This document shows positions 11,417 to 23,309 of a stretch of 64,000 bases of DNA, piece by piece. The DNA comes from Adenanthera pavonina. Lineage: Eukaryota; Streptophyta; Magnoliopsida; Fabales; Fabaceae. The DNA lies in contig JAIVEN010000020.1 of the NCBI GenBank assembly GCA_026686845.1, positions 6,785,501 through 6,849,500 on the forward strand. The letters are read 5' to 3'. The number at the start of each line of letters is the position of its first letter. Within the stretch, counting starts at the first letter, position 1. Made by a program: the position numbers and the translations under genes. The notes beneath the pieces were generated by a model, which made no database searches, was not told the DNA's origin, and was given only the letters and a program-made list of their open reading frames with translations.

Positions 11417-13777
11417 GCAATCATATGTGATCTATTAGTATTTAAACATGAGCTTTATGATTGGCCAAAAAAAAAAAAAGGAGCTCTATGGTTGTGAAGA
11501 AATTACCTGTCAGTCACTGTATATGATCCAAAAATATTTTGGGGGTATGTGTGAGTGTCTTGCTGTCAAGGTTTGCCACTTAACGATATTTTAGACATGT
11601 GTTTGTCTCTATTTAAAATCGGGACTATAGCATCACATTATCTTAATTATTTATTATTTTTTATTAATCTATCTTTTTAGACATGTAAATTGAATTTATA
11701 CTTTAACTTTATTTTTCAATCATTTATATAATTTTCAAATCGATTCAATTTAAATTTTACTTCAAATCATTTGAGTTATATGATTTATATTGTAGAAAAT
11801 TATACTTATGCATTTTAAAATTTTTTTTATAATGACCATTTCCCCCTCTTCATCTACAAGAAGTAATTCTCTATCATGCTAATAAATTTCTATTATAAAT
11901 AAACTTTTATTAATTAACTAATTAATGAACTATTTTTGTGGTACATGTAAATAGTTTAAATATTGCTAATATTTTTAATTCACGTACTTTTACAAGTGAT
12001 TATAATTATTTTCTAAAATGATGAGTGTTTTTTTTTATTCGCCACAGCAAATGATGAGTTGATTTACATAAATTTATTATTCTAACAAAAGCAAAATAAA
12101 AAAAAAGGGACAGTAGTTTTTTTCAACAATAATTTACTTTTTTATATATAAAAAAGGGAAACACATACGAAAGAGAGGTCTTTTAATTTTATTTTTTGGG
12201 GAACGAAATAATTGAATATTAATGAAGGCTAATAAGAAACAGACACACCCCAAATAATGTTACGCTCAGGTCATTCATAGTATCAAACCAGGGCTCATAT
12301 GATCATAAAGTCATGTGGCTACAACCTTTCATTGAATGCAAATTTTACCATTTTAGTTAAAATCCAAATATATAATGCTCAATTCGTCAGAGAAGAACAT
12401 ATTGTTTTGTTTGTTACGCATAAATTATGGCTTTTGTTATTTATCTATTATTTTAACTGTATGTTATGGCATAAATCCCTTATCATCATTTTAACTGTAG
12501 AGTATGTAAAAAAGACAAATAATGATGATTGATCATTAATGCAACGGACATTGATGAGAATTAGCATTGGAAATTGATCACCACAAATCTAGCAAAATGC
12601 TTTTATAGCTGAAACTTCAAACGCTACTCAACAATTCAAAATACAAATTCGTGTGTTTTTCAACAAATGAAAAATTGTGTTTCCATGTCTTGTAATAGAA
12701 CACCAATCAAGATTACAATCCTTGATTCATCATGAATGCTCATTAGAAAGCATTTTCTTCACTCATTCCCGAGAGCAGATAAAAGGAATAGTTGCCACTT
12801 GTCAACTGGACAATAACCTATTCAATAAAACAAATATTATATGCTGAGCACAAAAATTCATACTCCCACATTTAAGCAACACAAATAAGCAGATCAATAT
12901 CCTAATTGAATCTATACGTAAAGAGCAAACATGCGTGAATTTTAATGGCGACCGGAAAAGATCTACTAAATTGAACGTTAATTTTCTCATGTCCAGCTTC
13001 CTTTAACTAAGTAGCTACCACAAGATGGAGAAAGAAAACAAAAACAAAAGGAAGATAAGTGAAAAGGGAATGGAGGTCCAACCATATATATATCATAAAC
13101 CTAAATGCTTCTTAGCCGTTATTAAAAGTTATGTTAGACAAAATAAGTTAAAATTAGAAAACAGATTAAGTCTTAAAACATTTCCTGTGTTGCCTCAAAT
13201 TTTATGGAGATTGATGGAATTAAATATATGCATATCTATAAAGTCTAAACTTACGGACATTTAGCAATAGTGAAAAAGGATGACAAGTGAAAAAATAGAT
13301 ATATATATATATATATATAAAATGGCAATGTAACTGAACTTACGGACATTTTTATTTTCACCATTTTTCACTAGTTTTTTTTTCCCTCTTCCAGCTTTTA
13401 TTTTTATACACACCAAACACACCCATAACCAAACAAAAATCTGAGACCACAAATATACTAGGTTTTAGGCCAACGAAGTTGCACTAGGAATAGTGAAATA
13501 TTTATTAAACCCCCATAATGAAGAACTTAGTACCACTGCAGATCATATTTTGACAAATGAACAATTATGAACTAAAATTTAAGATTCAATTCAACCATAA
13601 ATTTTAGAAAGATCAATGGTTTTGACAAACAAACAAAAAATGTGGTGATATATGCTATAAAGACTACCAAAAATAAGCTAGAGGTACGGATCTAGTGTTT
13701 CATGCAAATAATAAAGACAAAGAAGCTGCTTATATCAAAAATAGCTAACACAAATACCTGTTGAAAAGGCCATCGCA
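11417..13777. other. AT-rich intergenic sequence
   Basis: Only short shadow frames and simple AT repeats (for example the alternating AT run at 13299-13319) were seen. The segment nearest 13777 would hold the 3' UTR of the reverse-strand LRR gene. No polyadenylation signal could be singled out. Confidence 0.5.
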
Positions 13778-15759
13778 TCAATGGGCAGACAAGAGTTCAC
13801 CATCAATGAATACCATGTTGACATGTGATATCTTTCGCCAATCTTGGCCCTGTGATTTGTCAAAGCATCTTTTAAGTTCAGGGCAATCATCGATGTAAAG
13901 ATATTCAAGCGAAACAGTCTCTACTCCATCTAGGAAGGGCATCATGCTCTGACAGTTCTTGAACTCTAAAATGTTAAGGGACTTCCTTAAGCAAGACAGT
14001 GAAGGAAGTGATTTCAGTTTGGGGCAATTTTTCAAATGGAGATTTTGTAAGGATGGGAAATCACCGCTTTGTACTCCAGTCCACTCTTCCCATTTGGGCA
14101 TGTCTCTAAACATAAGTGCTCGTAGACGAGGAAATGCATGATCCTGTGAATTGTCAATGCCATTTCCACAAAACAGCTCATCTATTCTCTCTAACTCATT
14201 CATTTTCTCGATGTCAAGAGACCTAAGCGATGGTAAGCCACCAATGGATGGAAGGAGCCGACAGTTACTAAAACTGGAAAGAGAAAGATCAACCAGACAA
14301 TTATATGATCGATCACTAATCCAGGTTGGAAGCTCGGAACCACCATAGTGCAGTATCCTCAGTTCTTTCAGGAGTAATGAGGGTTGAAGAAGTTCAAGTA
14401 TTTCCCCATCCTCAGGGCTATTTTCGGGCTTTTCACCAGTCCACCTTAGCTCCAATGAAGTGATGTAATTCTTGTCTATTAGAGCTGCTTCCCTAACATC
14501 CTCCAAGTCCAGAACATACTCAAGCCCCCAAATGCAAAATGATCCAGTAAGATTTCCCAAGTTCCTCAGCTCTCTAATTTGGCATCCTTCTTCTTTGCCG
14601 ATGAGAAAAGCTAACAATGTTTGGAGGTGAGTCAAGTTGCCAATTCCAGGTGGCATAGATGGCAACTGCCTACCAATATCAAAATCGAGATGCCTGAGAT
14701 TGGTGAGATTCCTCATGCCATTGGGTAACTGATGTAGTTTGAAACAATTTGTAAGCTTTAGAGTTTGTAAATTTTGAAGATTATCAATCGAATCAGGCAA
14801 CTTAGTGATAGGTGTGTAGGAGAGATCGATGTATCGTATTGATTTCAAACACATAATGGAACTGGGCAATTCAGACAGAAGGCTATGACTGAAGTTCAAT
14901 GTTGTTAAGTTCATGAGGCTCAAGAAAAGATCACAAGGAACTTCGCTGAAAGAGGTACCCTTATCAGGAACAGGAAGTATGAAGAGAGTCCGAAGATTCT
15001 TGAATCTCTTTAAAGCATCAAACTTCGTATCATCGAAGCTTTTACAAAGTATGCACAAGTGAGTCACCACTTCAGGCTCAAGATTACAGAAGTTAGCATC
15101 TGAGGTTCTAAAGTATCGACCATCAGAAATAGTACGGCGGAATGAAGATTCCACAGATGGGTGCAAACTGCACCCATATCTTGACAGAATTATTAATTCT
15201 CGCTGCACAAAGGAATCAAACTTGACACTAGCATCATCTTCTACTCTGTCCCTTGGGCTCTGATTTTCCTGAAAAAGCCCTTCCGCTATCCATAATCTGA
15301 TCAAATCCTCTTTGGCAAAATCATATTGAACAGGGATGAGAAAAGCGTGGGAGATAAGTGATCTATCTTTACGTTCTTCATTAGCTCTGTCGTCTCTATG
15401 GCCAGAATCTGTAAGCGAGGAAGGTTGGCCTCTATGCAAGTCTGAGACCGAAGAGTGGGAGCCTTCAGCCTTTAATGATTGATAATATAAGAGAAAAACA
15501 AAAACAAGTGACTGTTACAGAATGCAGGAAAAAGAAATTAAAGATTCTAACAAAAGCATTGAGGATGTATTAATACATTATAAAAGGGCGGAAAAAAAAT
15601 AATTGAAACGGCATCAAGAATCAACGTTACGTTGTATAAAACTTTTGAAGGATCTGCATTGGTGGAAATAGGTTGGCGTACCTCCCTATGTTCCTTTTCT
15701 GTGCTTTCTCGTGACTTATCGAGTTTCTCAGCCAAGTCTGACGGGTCCAAAGAGGCCAT
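13778..15759 (-). CDS. LRR protein derived from a CC-NB-LRR resistance gene; NB-ARC core missing
   Basis: The model has two coding exons, 15682-15759 and 13778-15469, joined by a GT-AG intron (donor GTACGC, acceptor TTAAAG) with both edges in phase 0. It encodes 589 residues. The start is an ATG in a CCATGG context at 15757-15759. Residues 75-94 (YDFAKEDLIRLWIAEGLFQ) are the end of the winged-helix part of a plant NB-ARC domain. From about residue 158 to the end run leucine-rich repeats of the RPP13-like/R13L1 type, for example LSSSIMCLK-like units, IDLSYTPITKLPDSI and LPTWISDRSYNCLVDLSL. The P-loop, Kinase-2, GLPL and MHD motifs are absent, so it should not bind ATP or signal as a normal NLR. 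The first 60 or so residues are charged and of unknown origin. It may be a functional LRR-only protein or a deletion pseudogene; the long intact frame favours recent function. Confidence 0.75.
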
Positions 15760-16675
15760 GGAAACTGGTGGCTAATAAAGAATAGGAAATCGAAGACATA
15801 TTAATGAAAAAAATAGAGGAAGAAATGACAGAAAGATGCTATGTCGACAAATGCATAATGGTTTCAAATGTTACAAATGGAGGGAACAGCGTAAAGAATC
15901 AAATGTTACCGTATGAGCAATATTAGAAGAAAGGCTTGCCTGAGTTCTCAAGTTCCAATTGGCCAAGAATCAGAGAAGAATTTTGGTATGGTCTGCCGAT
16001 ACAAAACAGAAAATCAGAGACACATGACTGAGAGACTGTAGGAGAAAGGAAAGAAAGATATTATTGAAAAAACAGAAAAGGAAAGAACACTTGGCAAGTT
16101 GGCATTTGAAATGGTTTTACAATACGAAAAGAGATAGAAAGAACAGACCATACTATATTAAACGAAATAGGATATAACGTAATGTCAAAAGGCAAAAGGA
16201 ACCGAGAATCAAATATTAAGTTGAGAAAGAATCAGACAGATTTCTGGTATCGTCTGCTACTGATACAAAAGAGAAAATCAGAGAAAAGAAAGAAAGATAC
16301 TATTGAAAGGAAGAAAAGGAATAACACTCGGCACTTGTCATGATTTTACGATAAGAAATGAAACAAAATGGACAGACTATACTATATTAAAGCATTGATT
16401 AGGATATATAACAATGTCAAAATGGCAAAAGCGTGGAAATGGAATCAAGAATCAAATGTTAAGTTAAGAAAGACATGGAGAAGTATCAGCTTACTGTATG
16501 AGTGTATTCCGTCGTTCCGGCGGCGATAGAAACCCAATCGCCGGCAGTCCGATAGCCGCGCCGGCGTAAACCGCTAACGACACTGGTAGTTTCCTCCCTT
16601 CGCGTATGGCTGTATTCTGCGCTTCTTGCTACACCAGAGAGGATCTCAACAATTTCAATTTCACAGAATGGCAAC
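15760..16675 (-). other. 5' UTR exons of the LRR gene
   Basis: The inferred exon 1 is about 16495-16675, ending at a GTAAGC donor. A 30-base exon 2 (15910-15939) is bounded by a CTCAG acceptor and a GTAACA donor. Exon 3 starts at 15771 after TTATTAG and contains the ATG. All these splice edges would also be in one continuous open frame, but no ATG exists upstream of 15759 in that frame, so they are read as leader exons. This is inferred from splice-site form only. Confidence 0.45.
15885..16470. repeat. Diverged tandem duplication in the LRR-gene leader introns
   Basis: Two units of about 300 bases (about 15890-16165 and 16195-16425) share in order AATCAAATRTTA, TTGGTAT-GTCTGC-GATACAAAA, GAAAATCAGAGA, AAAGAAAGATA-TATTGAA, GGAA-AACACT-GGCA, GGTTTTAC-AT--GAAA and ACAGAC-ATACTATATTAAA. 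A third start (AATCAAGAATCAAATGTTAAG) begins at 16442. Only the first unit contains the 30-base putative exon; the second has a deletion there. Confidence 0.65.
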
Positions 16676-17613
16676 GCCTAAGACCGTCCTGAATTTATAG
16701 AACCCGCCTTCAGGAAAGCATGAAGGCCCGCGCAAGATTCTATTTTCGCTAAATAAAATGAAATAAAAATAAGATTAAAAGTAAAAAAAAGTTATATTTA
16801 GGTCTTTATTTAAAGAAATCGATTTCTTTAATAATATCAATTATAAAATAAACCCTCCTCTTCAAAATATTTGAGGTTAAATAATCTAGATTATAATAAA
16901 ATATAATTATAAAAATATATTTGTATATTTTAAAAGTTTTAATAAAAAATTCCTTTTTGTCATGCTAATAAAATTTTGTCGTAACGTAAATGCCAATAAT
17001 TAATAAGTGAACATTTTTTAGTGCACGAAGTTAGTTTTAATATTGTTAATGTAGTTTTGCTGCTGGTGATTCTAATTAATTTAACTATTGCCTCAAAGGG
17101 GTTTCTAACTTTCTACGATTTGATTGTAACATAAAATTGTGTATTTTTTTCATTTCTATATAATTATGAGTTATGACTATAAAATAATTTATCTCAAGTA
17201 TTTTTTTTTTGCCAACTCAATTGAGTTGGGTTGAGTGACTTTCATTGTAAAGATAAATTAATATTTGTCTCTCTGTTTTTTTCAAACAAGTACTTGTCTC
17301 ATGTAAATTGTTAAATTGTTATTTTTATCAATGAAATCTTATATCAAGTTATTTGAATTATTGTTGATGATGAAAACTAAAAAAAAATAGTTAAAAAATG
17401 TGTTGAGGAAATTTTTTTGGCCATGAAAAATAAAGATATAATTATTAATAATAAAAACAAAGGTTGAAAGAAATCAGTACAAATATTCAAATCATAAGAT
17501 AAAACAACATCAAAAGGGGATAGAGGATAGAGATCCGAGAATTCAATCGCATCCAATTGATTGCCTTGTCCAAGCAGGGTTTTGACATCAACAAAATCCA
17601 TCGTTGTTTTCTT
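16676..17613. other. Upstream region of the LRR gene, AT-rich
   Basis: Apart from the TATA box noted separately there is no coding or repeat signal. The GC content falls sharply left of about 16740. Confidence 0.4.
16691..16700 (-). promoter_or_regulatory. TATA box of the LRR gene
   Basis: The reverse strand reads CTATAAATTC about 15-30 bases upstream of the proposed leader exon, on the edge of a relatively GC-rich block. This fits a core promoter with a start near 16665. Confidence 0.45.
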
Positions 17614-18697
17614 TAAGCTTTGTTTGGTTTGCTAGAATTGAGATTGGGAATTTGGAAATGGAAAAGGAAGTATGAAAATTGGTGGTTTGGTATGCTTGGA
17701 AGTCAATTCCACCAAAATGCCCTGAATTGAGTTATTTCATAGGTGCGATGGAAGTGAACGGGATTCATGGAAGTCTAATACTTTAGATTATTATACCCTT
17801 ACTTATTTAATTTATTGACAAGTTTACCCTTAAAATTTATAACCCTATTTTATCATCTTCTCCAAACACTTGACGACACAACCTATGAAGGTGATGTGAA
17901 CAATGCCTCCTCCTCCGGAAGCCACCTACACCATGAACAATAGCCACCTACTATAGAATTACACCTCTTCTCATCTTTTCCATGGAATCTCATCTACAAA
18001 GTCGTGCCTCTTCTCCAAATTTCGCTCACAATTTCTTAGTTATGGTGGTGACGAGCTACTCATGTGATTTATGGTCTTTGCCGGTGGGCTCTGCTCTAGC
18101 GTTCATAGATCTAGTTTCTAATGAAGGTTGTTCAAACACGAAGGCCGCGACTAGATTCTATGGCCATTATTTTCGTTCATGGGTTTGGGCCCTCCATCGT
18201 TTTCTATGTTCAGTGGCTTTGAACAGATCTGGGTTCACTAGCAGTTCGAAGGCTATTTTTGGGAGCGATTCGAACCCAAGTTTTTGAAATTTTTGGGTTC
18301 AATTTTTGTATAATTGGGTTGTTCGATTTTTCTTCTATCTTACCTTGTATATGATCTTTATTGCTTTCTGATATGTGATCAACAATGGTGGTTTGATGTT
18401 TGAAAATGAATGGTTTTTCTAGAGTTCTTTCATGGTGGCATTTAACGGGTCTATGGTGGCGATGGTCCATGGTGGGATCAGCGATAAAGATAGATGAGGG
18501 GTTTTTTTTTGGTAATTTGAGGTATTTTGGTCTTTACGTGATATAAATCATATATTTGATATAATTTATATTACAATTTCATGTACATACTAAATGTACT
18601 TCTAAAACACATTTTTATTTATTTTTTCTCTTCCACTTCTTTTTTTCATTTCCACTTCTTTTAAAATTACTTCTACGAACCAAACCAAAGGATCTTA
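17614..18697. mobile_element. TIR element, PIF/Harbinger-like or related
   Basis: The left end TTTGTTTGGTTTGCTAGAAT and the reverse complement of the right end (CCTTTGGTTTGGTTCGTAGA) form imperfect inverted repeats followed by matching A/G-rich strands (GGAAATGGAAAAGG on the left; AAGAAGTGGAAATG on the right). The flanks carry TTTAA on the left and TTAAA on the right, so a 3- to 4-base TTA/TTAA target duplication is possible. The centre (17880-18480) is less AT-rich and carries open frames on both strands without a recognisable domain; it could be a captured host fragment. Confidence 0.5.
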
Positions 18698-18793
18698 AAT
18701 ATATGTGCAATCACTCATTGAATTTTAGACTAAACATAGTTTAGGAAAGTTATATAATTATTTAAAAGATAAGAGAGTGTGCTACAACACTAA

Positions 18794-19375
18794 GGGCCGT
18801 TTGGTTTTCAGTTGGTTAAAAATGAATTTTGGTAAAATTGATTTTGGAACGTAGTTATAATAAAAATTGGTTTTAGACTAACGTGTTTATGTTTGGATGC
18901 TTTATTTGAAAATTGGTTTTGACAAAACTCATAATTTTTCTCTAAATTGAGCTTAAACTCTATTTAATGAATAATTTAATTTACTTGAACTAAAATTTAA
19001 TCTTCATTTATTTAATTGAGAACATAATATATCTGATATAACATTTTTTTACAGGTCATGATCTATAAAAGTTAAAATTTTGAAGGGACATTTCAGTCAA
19101 TAAATAGGAGATCTTTTATGGAAATTTTATTTTCCCAATTTTTTTTATTTTTTATCATTTTTATTAGTCTATTTTTATCTGACTTTAAAATAATTACAGA
19201 TAAAAGTGAAGAAGCAAACCGAAAAGCAGGTATGTAACTACTTCTTCGGAAAACTAGTTTAGGGGGAGAAATGATTTTCAGATGGAAAAGTGGAAACTTG
19301 CCAAACATGCCCAAAAATGCTCTAAACTCATTTTGGCCCTCAAACGTGGTTTGAAACAAGATACCAAACAGAGCC
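18794..19375. mobile_element. Tourist/PIF-Harbinger-like MITE
   Basis: The left end GGGCCGTTTGGTTTTCAG and the reverse complement of the right end (GGCTCTGTTTGGTATCTTG) are inverted repeats of the PIF/Harbinger type. TAA flanks both ends (18791-18793 and 19376-19378), matching the family's 3-base target preference. It is 582 bases long with no transposase. Confidence 0.65.
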
Positions 19376-20384
19376 TAAATGTCCCAACAAAATAAAAGTG
19401 CTATAAAAATTGTGAGATTGACATAGGAGGATCTTTTTATACCTTAAGATAAATTAACAGAATGACCTTGATCAAGTTAACAGATTTCTTAAACTAAGTC
19501 AAATTATATAAAGCAACTTCCTATTAATGTAATTGTACTATTTAAAGTATAACAACAACAACATTAATCTTATTTTACTAAGTAAAATTAGCTACATGGA
19601 TAATATAATGCCATTGGACTCCATAAAAAACATTCTCTTCAAATAAATCATGGGAAAATTAACCTTTTAATCCATAAACTTTATATTCGTTTTCATTTTT
19701 GTTCCTAAACTATTTTTTTTAACATACTCCCTAATGCATTAAATGTTATCTGCGTTAGTTTCCAATTTTTAAATCGTTAGTAAATATGTCCCTAATGGTG
19801 CCATGTGACCAAACGGAGGGTGACAGTATTGATATGGCTAACACTGGTAATGATATGGGCGCCACGTGGATTAGTTGATTGATTATGTGGAAAAAATATA
19901 ATTGTTGCAGAAAAAGCAAAAAAATGTGCACGTACACACACATAAAAAAAAAAAGCCTTCATAAGGGATTAAAAAAAATGCCTTTTGAAAATTAAAAAAA
20001 ACCTTTCACGCGTTTCCTTCCTTATGCCCTAGACTCTTAGAATCACAAAGGTGAGAAGTCGAGTTGCAGACGCTAGAAGAAGAGAGAAGCAACCGAAAGT
20101 GAAAGATGAAGCATTTGTTGTAGAGGACAAAGCCGATGGCGCCGTAGGAGAGGACAATCACAGACAAGTCACCGTCACATCTGTCTTCATCTCAAATTTC
20201 ACTTTATTGTTCGATTCCTTTTCTCCATCACTTGTTCCCTTCTTCTTACTTATTTTCCCTTCTCCTTCTTCGTTATTTTACAGATTGACCATCATATTAT
20301 TTCCTTACTCAATGCTTATCCTTCAATGGCCTTGCTCCTTGTTCGTTCAGTTTTAAGATCTCCATCGCAGGTGCTTCCCCTCCC

Positions 20385-20709
20385 TCATCTAGTGGATGTT
20401 CTAGCTGTTCTTAATTCTATCCAGGAGCAAAGTTGATAGGAAGTGGTCTTTATTTTTCGGCTTCCTTTGTTGGAAATTTTGGATGGATAGAAACAAGAGG
20501 CTTTTTGCTAATGAGAATTTTTGACCTCATAGTCTAATCCTAGCTACTACAACTTTAGTTGATCACACAATTAGGGTCAAGAGGGTGGTCTCTTTCTTTA
20601 ATTAGTGTCCATCTTTGTATTTATGTCTTGATATTGGCCCTATCTCCTCAGGTAACTGCTCTGTACAATTCTTTTTTCTGAATATAGTTCTCTTCATTGA
20701 AAAAAAAAG
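20385..20709 (+). mobile_element. 3' end of an L1-type LINE with poly(A)
   Basis: The forward strand reads the tail of a plant L1 ORF2 (WSLFFGFLCWKFWMDRNKRL) with a stop afterwards, a short 3' UTR and an A run at 20699-20708. It is a 5'-truncated L1 insertion inside the Mutator-like element, or a fragment carried by it. Confidence 0.55.
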
Positions 20710-21421
20710 TCCATTCTTCTGTGTAGTGGGTAGTTTACCCTGTTAAGTTTAGTTTTATTCCCAATATATGTAAACCATTTGACTGGTTTAAGTCTAGTCT
20801 CTATGATTTTTGGATTGAGAAATTAAGTATAGTTATAGTTATACTTGTACACTAATGTACATTCTGAGCAGAATTTGTGAATGATTATCATTAGCTAAGT
20901 TCTTTCATTACCTAACTTGCCACTGGATGTAGGTGTCCTATTTGACTTTGTCATGAATATAGTCCCTGGTATGAATATGAATTGAAAAAACAGAGAGACC
21001 TTTGATTTTTCTTTTTCATCATCTCACTATAGTATGATGAGTCTGATGCATTGTGTAAGTTTATTACCATCTGTTTGCCTTGTTTTTACGACTAAGTCTT
21101 GTTCTTATTATACAAGTGTTTTTTTTCCGTCATCCTGAGTTTATATTGTGCAAAGATTTTTTTTCCCGGAATCTGTAAAAACTTTCTTAAATTGACTTGA
21201 CTTCATATTGTTCCAAAATAGCATTGCATTGAAGATTTTCATTTGCAAGTGAAGCTCTTCCATTATTGGTGGACAACTGAAGGTAAAATCATATGCACTT
21301 CTCAAATAGAATAAGAGATTACTATTTAAATAGCTAAATTGTAATCAGAATCATTAGTTGCTACTTGATTTATTATCTTCATCAATTCCTTTTTACTATA
21401 CAATTTTATGTCTTAGATTTA

Positions 21422-21765
21422 ATGGTCTCTTCAAGCAATGATCAAAGCAGGGTGATGAAAAATTCGAGATATCGAAATAGGAATTGTTACTACAGGTGAC
21501 AAGCATGCATTGGAATTTCTAACTCGGATAAAAATCCAGGGAAGCAGTATGCAAATTGTGAAACAAAGAGTTGTAAATATTTTGATTGGGTTTATCCAGA
21601 AATGAGGAAGGAGACCGTTCTAATTGTAAACAGGTTACCCAACCTGAACTCAATCTCATGCAAAGGGTGTCAAAGCTAGAGAAGTACATAAAAATGATTA
21701 TCTCAAGGAAATAGTTGCTAATATGGAGGAGATTGTCAATGGCATGAAAATGATTTTCAAAAATT
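21422..21765 (+). pseudogene. GRF-type zinc-finger ORF remnant
   Basis: From the ATG at 21422 the frame reads a charged leader, RNRNCYYR, a TGA stop (21500-21502), then NPGKQYANC, ETKSCKYFDWVYPEM. That spacing matches the GRF zinc finger (C-x-C-G, NPGRxFxxC, CxFFxW). It is followed by a short coiled coil (MQRVSKLEKYIKMII). Small GRF-plus-coiled-coil proteins are common in plant genomes and are often carried by transposons. The stop and the altered first cysteine pair make it a pseudogene. Confidence 0.6.
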
Positions 21766-23309
21766 GACTTATCATTCTAGGTAGTGTTTTTTAGGGTTAG
21801 CTTTTGGGTAGTCCTTTCTATAAAGCTATAATCTGACTTTGTTGTATCAAAAGTTTGTTGTACCATGTCAATTGTGGAGGTGAAATATATGTACTCTGTA
21901 GAATTGACTTTGTTGTACCAACTTTATTTTAGATGAATATATATTAACTTATTGACTTTGCTGTACCAAAGTTTGTTCTACCAAATCTATATATTGACTT
22001 TGCTGTAGAATTTTACTGATTTGCTATACCAAGTATGTAAAATTTAAATCTTTACCAAATATGTATTACACTGTACCAAATCTATATTTTTACTGTACCA
22101 AATCTATATACTAACTTTGATATAAAATTTTATAGAATTTTACACTGTAAATATTAGGTCAGAGATTTTTTTATTGCTAGACTACTAGGATACTAAATAT
22201 GAACCAAATCTGCATCACACAGACATTGATCTGAATAAATTTGTTGATCTAAACAAGAACAATCAAAACTAATACCATCACCCTGAATAAATTTGGCTGC
22301 CTATGTTGCCTCAAGGCAGCAAAAAACAATCAGTACAAGACAAACAAATACCAAAATATCAAAAAGTAATGCAGTAGCAAATTATTTTTGTCCCCAGAAT
22401 CAATTCGAATGCCTCTACGACAACAATTTTTGGGTAACAACAACTATAATTATATATGCCTAGAGCTATTTCTTTCAAAGTTATTTTATAGAAATATAAT
22501 AAAACATTAGACTAACATTGACATAGTGATCCAGTAAATAAACACCAGATTGAAATATAATAAAACACTCATCATAGTAAAATAGCGCTGGAGACACCAA
22601 AGAAAATCAAATATCAATATTAGAACAATATTAAGTAAATGCCAAAGCCAACAAAGGGATCCACTACATAAGGGACTATAATTATATATGCCTAGAGTTG
22701 AAAATAACTATTCTTACAGCACCATGACCAATAGTGTTCAACCATTAGATTGACATAGTGTGCTTAAACCAAAATAGACATAGTTTCATCTACGGCCAAA
22801 AGATAACTTCATCCAATATAGTGTTCAACCAACAGACTAACATAGTCTAAACCTAATATAATCTGACTCTTCAATATAATTTAAACCAAAATATAGCTTA
22901 ATAATAATGTCTATCTAAGGTAGGCTCACATGAATAGATTCTTGTGAAGGTTTTCTTAAATTTTTGAAAGGTTTTTTTTATCCCTTCTGAACGCTTTTGT
23001 GTGTGTGTGTGCATCCACTTTTTTACTTTTACTACAACAATTATATTTTTTTCCATATAATTAATCAACTAATCCATGTGGTGCCTATGTCATCACTAAC
23101 ATTAGCCATATCAACATCGGCACCCTCTGTTTGGCCATGTGGCACCACCAGGGACTTATTGACTAATGATTTAAAGATTGGGGATTAACGTATATAACTT
23201 TTAATGCATTAGGGAGTATGATAAAAAAATTAGTTCAAGGATGAAAACGAAAACCGATGTAAAGTTTAGGGATTAAAAGGTTTATTTTTCCATAAATCAT
23301 TTATCAAAA

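Larger units (their letters stand above)
19652..23291. mobile_element. Mutator-like element with long TIRs
   Basis: A perfect 9-base target duplication ATAAATCAT flanks it (19643-19651 and 23292-23300). The ends are long inverted repeats of about 350 bases: the left begins GGGAAAATTAACCTTTTAAT and the right, reverse complemented, begins GGAAAAATAAACCTTTTAAT, with similarity continuing past the shared CACACACA/GTGTGTGTG segment. It is 3,640 bases. No MURA transposase was found, so it is non-autonomous. The interior holds a GRF zinc-finger-like ORF remnant and an L1 tail. It sits in the 3' UTR of the RTE LINE and is therefore younger than that element. Confidence 0.85.

Noticed and set aside
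18210..18470. Open frame of 86 codons on the reverse strand and 101 codons on the forward strand at 17982-18287
   Set aside because: They overlap each other, have no recognisable domain and lie inside a TIR element.
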